A stretch of 32,672 nt of DNA from a virus. The stretch lies in IMG/VR virus record IMGVR_UViG_3300038463_000495, positions 1 to 32,672 of that record. One strand, given 5' to 3'. Below, piece after piece: positions 23,701 through 31,100 of the stretch. Made by a program: the position numbers and the translations under genes. Numbering within the stretch: position 1 is the stretch's first letter; each line of letters opens with the position of its first letter. The notes below the pieces were generated by a model that worked only from the letters and a program-made list of their open reading frames with translations, ran no database searches and had not been told where the DNA came from.

Positions 23701-25081
23701 GATGTCCTCCGAACACATGTACCAACACAGCTTAGACTTGGACGACGCCACCGTAGCGAACAAGAATAAGTTCATATCTATCTTCCCGGGGCAGTACGAC
23801 AAGAAGCTCCTGGACAAGTATGACGATGACGGTGTTATTAAGCCTGGGCAAACAGTGGCGATGGACGATCCGTTGGCGCTTGCGGTACGCGAACGCTCAA
23901 CTGGACCTAAGATGGGACGGCGCAAGGCATCCTGGTCGGACGCTTCTATCAAGTGGGAACACCACGCAGAGGGCACAGTTACCGACGTACACAAGGGCAA
24001 GGATGGCGTACACGTTGTCGTGCGCGCGGTTAACCCCGCCCAGGTTGGCGATAAGTTTTGTTATGATCCGCAAACGGCTATTTTGACGCGTCGTGGTTGG
24101 GTGCTCGCTGCAGAGGTGTCTAAGGACGACTACGTTGCGACTTTGAATGCCCAAGGCGTGTTGGAGTATCAGCAGCCTACGCACGTGTGGCGGTACGCAC
24201 ACGACGGACCGATGTACTATTTGAATACCAAGCACATTAACATGCTGGTAACACCTAATCATCAGCTGTGGGTGGCCCGCCCTGGGCAGGCGTATCAAGC
24301 AGTCGCAGCTGAGGATTTCTTATGTTCAGAGGGCGATTGGCTATTTAAGAAAGACTGTGAGTGGCACGGTAAAGAACTCGAATACGTGCAGCTTGAGCAC
24401 AAACGTGTTTACCAGCAGCGTACGCACGCGCTGTCCAAAGTGGCAGCGGACGACTGGTTGGCGTTCATGGGCTACTACTTGTCCGAAGGCTGGTGCACTG
24501 CACCTAGTTACGTAAAAATCGGGCAATTTCGCAGCTCGACACACTGGCAGAAAATAGAAGATTTATTAAACAGGCTAGGGCTGCCACATCGCTACGCAGA
24601 GGGGCGTTTTGAGATCGGCAATTGTTGGCTATACGATGAACTACTACCTCTAGGCAATAGCTATACGAAGTACGTGCCAGAATGGATACAAGAACTGTGT
24701 CCACGACAGCTGCGTATTTTTCTAGACGCGTACATGGACGGCGACGGACATCGCGGCGCGTGCTGGGAATATGGCTCGTCGTCTGAGCGGTTGGCAGTTG
24801 ATATACAGGTGATTTGTTTGAAACTAGGCTGGGCCGTCACGCTCAAGCAAACAAATCGTACTGATAACTGGCAGAAGCACCCACACTGGCGCGGACGTAT
24901 TAACCGTAAACAGTTACGGCCGCACTGGAAACGCGATAAAGGCAAGAAATATAAATCAAACCAAGAGGGTATGGTAGCGTATTCGGGTGACGTTTTTTGC
25001 GTCACAGTTCCCAACAATGTTATCTACTGCAAGAGGGAGGACAAAACGTACTGGTCACATAATAGTGGCCGGTACGGCTAA
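20714..25081 (+). CDS. rpoB: RNA polymerase beta subunit (front part) with two inteins; frame ends at a TAA inside a conserved motif
   Basis: 1455-aa precursor, 778 aa without inteins (residues 404-745 and 1116-1450). Beta-subunit landmarks: ITPRGTFILGGNEYSLSHQM, ITRMGEGGIASADSVPDESR followed by HLGFIDPVHTPE (the ETPEG region), and NPAQVGDKF before the second intein. After this intein the extein continues SGRYG and stops at TAA 25079-25081. The expected continuation (NDDKGVVSHIVPDDEMPH) is present at once in the +1 frame. Thus either one extra T lies at about 25079, or the phage uses +1 frameshifting, or the subunit is really split. This is a divergent multisubunit polymerase located in the virion-gene region, as expected for a packaged or early phage polymerase. 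Confidence 0.92.
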   Translation: MANLVDLDKFGGPPGTRALGDVDATRTAIYDSALSAAKTLEPVSNQKYILSLTDPAFEGPEGYTIADEKAAILQGKSLGRRLRGTWNLHTNEPEPKLVDQRRVTVANIPHITPRGTFILGGNEYSLSHQMRLRPGIFTRVKESGELESHVNVAKGRGHRYFLDPDSGVFRIQMGQARMPLLPVLQTLGASDKDIRAAWGNELYAANAAKSEPGVLKKLYKKFSNKPMPEDEGGIKDAIHAAFDEMTLDPEVTQRTLGKPYSKVTPEVILAATKKLLRVHRREEEPDDRDAMAFQQTLGPEDLISERISKGGPDVRRALWKATLPGNLQRIQPGVLDTTVRNAILKSGLGNPLEEINPAELYDQRMRITRMGEGGIASADSVPDESRSVQPSHLGFIDPVHTPECFGFLSEVMTKTGWMYWSTVTPDTLFACQIDGRLEYHKAERLICEPYEGLMYGARSATTSYLVTPTHRIWTRPDHDACPKYRFEEAQRTHERPRKVQCGGHGAFVGCELEYFRLPAVPIRSNSQKVYDPIPINDWAEFMGWFLSEGWTGGKSSISISQSRMRYPKHCTAIEALFERLGWTWSYKAKKGGGDYTVCGKQLAKYLGQFGLSQDKYIPEDLLNAPEVARRILLDTLLCGDGRKGATLQYCTVSKRLADDVQRLCFGLGISTRIIFEPDEREQSNFGGTYVVHLHKYNERVFNNRLKAADSGYYTQHYKGLVYCATVPGGLLYCRHGDTGGHWTGNSGKIGIDTRMAFRTLKGHDGRLYSRFLNAKTGQPEWQSPQDLADKVVAFPGELESGERYVRAQHKGKLQYVHRNKVDHQLAHMTEAFGPLASLVPLKQNAFAQRVSMGSRMLTQALPLVDAEAPLVQSGIPGTNESFESALGTAMGAARAPTAGQVLEVTPNYIKLRGDDRKVHHVELYNHFPHNRKTYTHNTPIVKPGDRVAQDQLLAPSNFTDKEGVTALGKNLRVGYMAYKGHNFEDAVVMSESAAKKMSSEHMYQHSLDLDDATVANKNKFISIFPGQYDKKLLDKYDDDGVIKPGQTVAMDDPLALAVRERSTGPKMGRRKASWSDASIKWEHHAEGTVTDVHKGKDGVHVVVRAVNPAQVGDKFCYDPQTAILTRRGWVLAAEVSKDDYVATLNAQGVLEYQQPTHVWRYAHDGPMYYLNTKHINMLVTPNHQLWVARPGQAYQAVAAEDFLCSEGDWLFKKDCEWHGKELEYVQLEHKRVYQQRTHALSKVAADDWLAFMGYYLSEGWCTAPSYVKIGQFRSSTHWQKIEDLLNRLGLPHRYAEGRFEIGNCWLYDELLPLGNSYTKYVPEWIQELCPRQLRIFLDAYMDGDGHRGACWEYGSSSERLAVDIQVICLKLGWAVTLKQTNRTDNWQKHPHWRGRINRKQLRPHWKRDKGKKYKSNQEGMVAYSGDVFCVTVPNNVIYCKREDKTYWSHNSGRYG
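21923..22948 (+). other. Intein 1 of RNA polymerase beta (342 aa), in the TPEG motif
   Basis: Residues 404-745. It interrupts PVHTPE|SGKIGID, the counterpart of bacterial ETPEGPNIGLI. It starts with Cys (CFGFLSEVMTKTGW), block B is LVTPTHRIW, and LAGLIDADG-like motifs are FMGWFLSEGW and LLDTLLCGDGR. The end is YCATVPGGLLYCRHG ... HWTGN followed by Ser+1. The penultimate residue is Gly instead of His. It is clearly related to intein 2 (FMG..LSEGW shared). Confidence 0.93.
24059..25063 (+). other. Intein 2 of RNA polymerase beta (335 aa), in the GDK..GR motif
   Basis: Residues 1116-1450. It interrupts VGDKF|SGRYG, the counterpart of bacterial GDKMAGRHGNKG, whose lysines contact the initiating nucleotides. 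It starts CYDPQTAILTRRGW, block B is LVTPNHQLW, endonuclease motifs are FMGYYLSEGW and FLDAYMDGDG, and the end is FCVTVPNNVIYCK ... YWSHN followed by Ser+1. It has the standard terminal His-Asn. The frame break lies only 15 bases after its end. Confidence 0.93.
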
Positions 25082-27119
25082 CGATGATAAGGGAGTTGTT
25101 TCACATATTGTGCCAGACGACGAGATGCCGCACACAAAAGACGGCACTCCCTTTGAGATGCTGCTTAATCCTTTGGGCGTCATTTCGCGCGGTAACCCGT
25201 CGCAGCTCATGGAGGCAAACTTAGGCAAGATTGCCAAGATTACTGGCAAGCCGTATAGGTTGCCAGACTTCGACAACATCAAAGATATGCGCGCACACGT
25301 CGAAGCTGAGCTGCAGAAGCACGGTCTGCAGAGCACAGAGGACGTTGTTGACCCCACAACTGGTCGTACAATTCCTGGTATCGCTACAGGGCATCGCTTC
25401 ATAATGAAGCTGCACCACACCGCCGAAGCTAAGTTGCAGGGGCGCGCCACTGGTGGATACACAGCCGAGGACACGCCCTCCAAGGGTGGCTCAACTGGCT
25501 CTAAGAGAATCGGGATGCTTGAATTGGGGGCGTTGCTCTCCCACGGCGCGTACCAAACCATTCGCGACGCGGGTATCATCCGCGGACAAAAGAACGAGGA
25601 CTACTGGCGCCAAGTAATGTCGGGGCACACCCCGCCCACTCCAAAGGTTCCGTTTGTCTACCAGAAGTTCCTCGTGCAGTTACAGGGTGCGGGCATCAAC
25701 CCGATTAAGTCTGGTACTACCACACACGTAGTGCCGATGACGAATAAGATGGCTACCGAGCTCACAGGTAATCGCGCCCTGCAAAACAAAGAAACAGTAG
25801 ACTGGCGCGTTGACCGACTCTCCCCTAAGAAGGGCGGGCTCTTTGATGAGACGCTCACGGGTGGACATACAGGCAACCGGTGGTCGTACATCCCCTTACA
25901 TGAGCCCCTACCTAACCCGGTGATGGAGGAGCCGATTCGGCATATCCTTGGGCTTACCGAGGCGCAGTTTGATGATGTCGTTGCGGGGCGTGCCAAGGTG
26001 CCCGGGCACGAGAACCTCACTGGACCGAAGGGCTTGGCGGATGCGCTAAAGAGCATCAATCTTGATAAAGAGATAGAGAAGGCACGTACAGAGATCAAAG
26101 GTAGCAAAGCCACCTACAGAGACAAAGCTATACGCCGGTTGGCGTACCTTAAGGCGGCGAAAGCGCAGGGACAGCACCCTGGTGACTGGGTGTTAGATCG
26201 TATGCCCGTGATGCCGCCGATCTTCCGTCCTGTATCTGTACTCGGTAGCTCTAAGTCACCCTTGATCTCGGACGTAAACCACTTGTACGGTGAAGTGTGG
26301 GACGCCAACGAAGGGTTAAAGCAACTTTCAGGCAAAACCGCGGACGTAGGCGACGAGCGGCTTGCGCTCTATAACGCGTGTAAGGGTGTCACAGGGTTGG
26401 GCGACCCGATCAAGCCAGAGAATAAACAAGACATCAAGGGTATCCTCAAGCAGGTATTTGGGGACGCGCCTAAGCTAGGGGTAGTGCAGCGCAAACTGCT
26501 GGGCTCTACCGTGGACTTAGTGGGGCGCGCGTCTATCACACCTAACCCAAATCTAGACATGGACCACGTAGGGCTGCCAGTAGATAAAGCGTGGACGCTC
26601 TACCAGCCTTTTGTTGTGCGTCGGTTGGTGCGTCGCGGGATGGGCAAGATCAAGGCTATGGAGGAGGTCAAAGAACGTTCCCCAGCGGCTTTGAAAGAAC
26701 TACAAGGCGAGATGGAAGTACGCCCCGTGGTTATTAACCGTGCGCCTGTACTACACAGGTACGGGGTAATGTCATTCTGGCCACAGTTAACAAAGTCCAA
26801 TACCCTAGAGATTCCGCCGCTGGTAGTTGGCGGGTTTGGTGCTGATTTCGACGGCGACGCAATGCAGTTTCACGTGCCGTCCTCGGACGAGGCGGTACAG
26901 GAGGCGCGCAAGAAACTACTGCCGTCTAGCAACCTGCTGAACGTGAACAGGTTCGATACCAACTACGCCCCAACTATGGAATATGTCGGAGGTCTCTGGC
27001 ACGCGTCATCTAAAGAAGACGGCAAACCTGTGCGCACCTTCCACTCGAAGCGAGACGCGATCGCAGCCTACAAGCGCGGCGATATAACCGCAGGGCAGAA
27101 GATTGAGATAGTAGGCTAA
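25065..27119 (+). CDS. RNA polymerase beta C-terminal part fused to beta' N-terminal part
   Basis: The start is uncertain: GTG 25065, GTG 25110 and ATG 25125 are in frame, none with a good ribosome site. Continuity with the upstream gene by frameshift at about 25079 is just as likely; from there the frame holds 679 aa. Beta part: KGVVSHIVPDDEMPH, LLNPLGVISRGNPSQ, then the C-terminal RIGMLELGALLSHGAY. Beta' part begins at SPKKGGLFDETLTGG without the Zn-binding N-terminal domain. It continues with MPVMPPIFRPVSVLG, VDLVGRASITPNPNLDM and RPVVINRAPVLHRYGVMSFW. The catalytic Mg-binding GADFDGDAM follows (DFDGD codons 26844-26858). It ends just after the GDITAGQKIEIVG region; the rest of beta' is encoded from 28120. 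Fused beta-beta' polymerases are known in a few bacteria, but the split in beta' is unusual. Confidence 0.88.
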   Translation: MAGTANDDKGVVSHIVPDDEMPHTKDGTPFEMLLNPLGVISRGNPSQLMEANLGKIAKITGKPYRLPDFDNIKDMRAHVEAELQKHGLQSTEDVVDPTTGRTIPGIATGHRFIMKLHHTAEAKLQGRATGGYTAEDTPSKGGSTGSKRIGMLELGALLSHGAYQTIRDAGIIRGQKNEDYWRQVMSGHTPPTPKVPFVYQKFLVQLQGAGINPIKSGTTTHVVPMTNKMATELTGNRALQNKETVDWRVDRLSPKKGGLFDETLTGGHTGNRWSYIPLHEPLPNPVMEEPIRHILGLTEAQFDDVVAGRAKVPGHENLTGPKGLADALKSINLDKEIEKARTEIKGSKATYRDKAIRRLAYLKAAKAQGQHPGDWVLDRMPVMPPIFRPVSVLGSSKSPLISDVNHLYGEVWDANEGLKQLSGKTADVGDERLALYNACKGVTGLGDPIKPENKQDIKGILKQVFGDAPKLGVVQRKLLGSTVDLVGRASITPNPNLDMDHVGLPVDKAWTLYQPFVVRRLVRRGMGKIKAMEEVKERSPAALKELQGEMEVRPVVINRAPVLHRYGVMSFWPQLTKSNTLEIPPLVVGGFGADFDGDAMQFHVPSSDEAVQEARKKLLPSSNLLNVNRFDTNYAPTMEYVGGLWHASSKEDGKPVRTFHSKRDAIAAYKRGDITAGQKIEIVG

Positions 27120-27190
27120 CGATTGTGTAAATCTCACCACCCATGTAAGCTGGTGATATTCAATGAGTCCAAACCGGAGTTTAGAGCGAA

Positions 27191-27853
27191 ATGTCAAAAG
27201 ATGTACTGAACCCAGTGTTATTCGATATTGCTGCGTGGAAGCTGCGCGGTGAGCGAGAAAAGAGCGCCTTTGTGCCGGCGGGCGGTGATCCCTCCCAAGG
27301 TGGCGGTGACCCAAGTCAAGGTGGTGCCCCGGATCCAAGCCAAGCTGGTATGGCTGGCCCGCCGCCAGGAATGGTTCCTCCGTCTGCTGCAACCCCGCCA
27401 GCGGCTGCAGCTGCGCAACCTGCGCCAGGCGGTCCACTTAGTCCGCAGCAGCCAGGCGTACCTGGCGCAGGCGGCAGTAAGAAATTAGACATAAATTTCG
27501 TCTATCTTGAACTGGGCCGCATCCGTAAACTTGTTACGCACCTAATGAAATCCACTGGTGTAGATCTGCCGCCAGATATTTTGGACGATACGACAGTCGC
27601 GCAGAATATGCAGGGGCAGCCGCCACAATCACCACCTATTGGGCAGGACGCCAGCGCGCAACAGCAGCCTGGGCTTCCCGCTATGGGCGGACAGGGCGGC
27701 ATTAGCCCGATCCAAGCGCCCGACGCTGGCGGAGCTACAAAGCAGTCCAGCGTAGCGTCGCTATTCCAAGGTCCGGTTGATTCCGACTTCGGTACCATGA
27801 CACGCCGTATGGATGCGCTCGCAGCGTTGTCGCGCAGTCTCGGACGGCTGTAA
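27191..27853 (+). CDS. Pro/Gly/Gln-rich protein between the two beta' genes
   Basis: 220 aa, not recognised. A short N-terminal domain (VLFDIAAWKLRGEREKSAF) is followed by low-complexity repeats (GGDPSQGGGDPSQGG) and a Pro/Ala-rich linker. A helical core comes next (INFVYLELGRIRKLVTHLMK, DLPPDILDD), then a second Pro/Gln linker and a C-terminal helix (TMTRRMDALAALSRSLGRL). The leader carries a small hairpin TCACCA..TGGTGA (27134-27156) and GGAG before the ATG. Its place inside the polymerase operon suggests a polymerase-associated or virion-assembly partner; no direct evidence. Confidence 0.72.
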   Translation: MSKDVLNPVLFDIAAWKLRGEREKSAFVPAGGDPSQGGGDPSQGGAPDPSQAGMAGPPPGMVPPSAATPPAAAAAQPAPGGPLSPQQPGVPGAGGSKKLDINFVYLELGRIRKLVTHLMKSTGVDLPPDILDDTTVAQNMQGQPPQSPPIGQDASAQQQPGLPAMGGQGGISPIQAPDAGGATKQSSVASLFQGPVDSDFGTMTRRMDALAALSRSLGRL

Positions 27854-28120
27854 ATGATCGTAGAGCTGCATAACAAGCTAGGGTCGCCCCAAATCATCGA
27901 GGCTACGAGAGTAGTCCTCCGCGATAGGGTGGACGGCGCAATCGCTGTTGCGGTAGAAGTCGGACCGCGGCACTATTACGTTGTGCACAGAGGCGATGGC
28001 GACGTTGCGATGATGCGCGCGCTCCGCTCCCTGGGAATTTCTGAGACAGTCATCAGCGATATGGTGACGGACCTCCCGAAGCCTAAGGGGCAGCTACTTC
28101 TTCCTGACGGCGAGCAATAA
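27854..28120 (+). CDS. Small hypothetical protein in the polymerase operon
   Basis: 88 aa, not recognised. It starts directly after the previous stop and its own stop overlaps the start of beta'-C (TAATG), so it is co-translated with the polymerase. The N-terminal 50 residues look beta-rich (TRVVLRDRVDGAIAVAVEVG, HYYVVHRGDG). The C-terminal part is helical (MMRALRSLGISETVISDMV). Possibly a small accessory subunit of the phage polymerase, by position only. Confidence 0.72.
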   Translation: MIVELHNKLGSPQIIEATRVVLRDRVDGAIAVAVEVGPRHYYVVHRGDGDVAMMRALRSLGISETVISDMVTDLPKPKGQLLLPDGEQ

Positions 28121-31100
28121 TGCTACACACAACGATCGGACAACTCCTCGTCAATGACGCGCTACCTCCTGATATGCAGGACTACACGCGCTTGATGGAT
28201 AAAAAAGGCATCGGCAAGCTCCTCCGGGAGCTCGTCGATAAGCATCCGGACCAGTATCGCGATGTCGCCAAAAGGTTGTCCGACGTCGGGCGCGACGTGG
28301 CCTACACAAGCGGCTCGCAATCCTTCGGGCTCGAGCATTTGCGCCCCACCCCGTGTGTACACCTCTCGCGGCTGCGCTTAAATCAAGTGATTAGGAACAC
28401 GCTTTCTGGTCCTGGGTCGGATCAAGAGAAGCAAGACAAGATCATTGAAGCGACCGCGGAAGAGCACCAACGCTTGATGAAAGAGATTCCGCAAGAAGCT
28501 AAAGAGCGCGGAAATCCTCTAGCGGATCAGGTGCAGTCTGGTGCGCGCGGTAACCCCGCACAACTTAAGCGCTTAATCGGTGGCGACTTGCTATACGTCG
28601 ACCACCACGAAAACGTTATTCCGTTTCCGGTACAGACGAGCTTTGCTGAGGGGCTGCGCCCCGCTGAGTTTTGGGCGAGCACGTACGGAGCGCGTAAGGG
28701 GTTGATAGACGTGAAATTTTGCGTAAGTCGCTATACGTCAATACTTTACGGCGACTACACTACACGTCCTATTGAAGAAGTACTGCCAGGCGACGTGATA
28801 ATGGGAGCCGATACCACAGGCAGAATCTTCCCCACCCGCGTTACACGCGTGTTTAAAAACGGTGTGCGTGATTGTTACCGGTATGGTTTCCGTAAAGGTA
28901 GTACGCGCAAGCAGCTGCCGCTAGAACTAGTCGCCACAGAGGATCACAAGGTTTTAGCCAAAATCATAGCGAGCGATCCGAGCTCCTCTCGTAATGTGCG
29001 TGTACCTACCCTGCTGCCCCTGCGCAAAGCGAAGCTTCTAGCGCACCCCGAGTACTCCGCGTTCCTCGCCCGGGGCGAGTGCAACCAGCCACGTAAACAC
29101 GTACCAGAAGCGCTCCTGGCTGGGTTAATGCTCGGCGACGGGTGTATGGCTCCTTCTACACATGGGCAGTATTCCTTATCGTGCGCTGACCCAACGCTCC
29201 TTACCGACGTGGCAGACTACCTGGCTGGGTTTGGTTTACACCTTACCCGGTCTTGTGCCACGCAGTACACGTATAATTTGTCCCAACTTGTTAAATCTTC
29301 CCCAGTGACAGCTGTCATCGCTGGGCATAATAGCTTTACGCCTGGCATGCACAACGCCACTAAACGCTGGCTTAAAGAGTCGTTGCACGAAAAGCTGGCG
29401 CACGAAAAAGCACTGCCCGCGGATGTCTGGGACTGGGATGACGCGTCGCTGGGAGCGCTGCTCGGCGGAATATTCGCCACCGACGCCACGATTGCTACGG
29501 CGGCGGGGCGGGTCAGTATTACGCTAGTTATGACAGCCCAGGGTATGATGCGAGACCTACAGCGCCTGCTGGAGTTGCGTTTAGGTATTTGGACAACTAG
29601 TTTAACGTGCATACCTCTGCGGGCAAATATGCGGCATACGCAGTACAAGTTTAGCGTATGCCAGCCCGAAGCGATTACCCGATTCAGCGAACGTGTCGCG
29701 CTAGTTGGTTGTAAGCGACAGCAACTATCGACAGCGCTGCGCACGCTGCCGACACTGCGGCAGGAGCTTACTGCAAAAATTTGCTATAAGGAATTCGTAG
29801 GCGCTGTCGAAACGTACGATTTAGAGGTTGAGAATCCGGCGCATATGTACGTGCTGGCTAACGGATTAATCGTTTCAAACTCCACTCAGGACGCGGGCTA
29901 CTTTGCTAAGCAGCTCGGGCAGCTGTCCCACAGGCTTATGGTCACCGATATAGACGCACCAGAGGGCGCGGCTCCTCCAGGTTTGCGCGGACTTCCGGTA
30001 GCCACCGCGGACCCCGACAACGAAGGTGCATTGCTGGCACACCCGGTGGGCGAATACAAACGAAATACAATACTTACACCGAAGATACTAAAGGAACTTG
30101 ACGCAAATGGCGTTAAAAAAATACTCGTCAGAAGCCCTGCTGTCGGTGGTCCTAGTCCTGGTGGCGTATACGTCCGAGACGTTGGCGTCCGGGAAAAAGG
30201 TACGCTCCCTCCCGTCGGAGACATGGTCGGAATTGCGGCGGCCCAAGCACTTTGTCTCAGCATCGGAACCGAGGTCCGAATGGCCGATGGCAGTGCAAAA
30301 GCGATTGAGTTGATCCGCGTAGGCGATGTGGTTTTAGCTTGCGATATGGCAGGAACAGTACGACCTGCGCGGGTACTAGCCGTACACGCAAACGGCGTGC
30401 GCGAATGCGTGCGTACCGTTTTTAGGCGCGGCACGGGTAAAAGTATAGCAGAGAACTTGCTTGTATTGGATTCTACGCAGGATCATAAATATCTCGGATA
30501 TGCGCGTACGTCACATCAGGCGATGTGTGCACCTGTATTGACAACTCCTGCAAGTTTATCGAACAACGCGCAACGGCATTACGCTTGTTTACCCGTCAGC
30601 TTCGATGATACGGGTAATCGTGTCGAGCCGTATGCGCTGCTGTTGGGTATAGCGATTGGTGACTGCTGTTATACTGGCGGTGTTAGTAGCAATGGTATTG
30701 ATCTGGCGTGTGCTGATAGCTCGCAGATCGCTGACATGTCGCAATACATGGCTAATTTGGGCCTGCGCTTTAAGCAGCAATATGATCCGATTCATTATCG
30801 CATCGTGGACGACAAGCGCTTTACGTATACGTACGTAAACGGCCGACGTATACGCAATCGCTTTCGCGGCGTATTATTGCGATACGGACTGTGGGGACAG
30901 TATTCTGGACAGAAGAGATTGCCGCAAACGTATGATTGGGACAACCAGAGCGTGGCAGCGTTGATTGCGGGCCTGCTTGCAACGGACGGCTGGGTGCATG
31001 TTGGCGCGAACGGTTGTGTATCCGCGGGTTTTAGCAGTAACTCGAAGGCAATGATGGAAGAGTTGCGAGTATTGTTGTCCGTCCGTTTCGGTATTTACAC

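Noticed and set aside
24987-25064. GTG 24987 as the start of the second polymerase gene
   Set aside because: It lies inside intein 2 coding sequence in another frame; the encoded residues do not resemble polymerase until the frame-break point near 25080.
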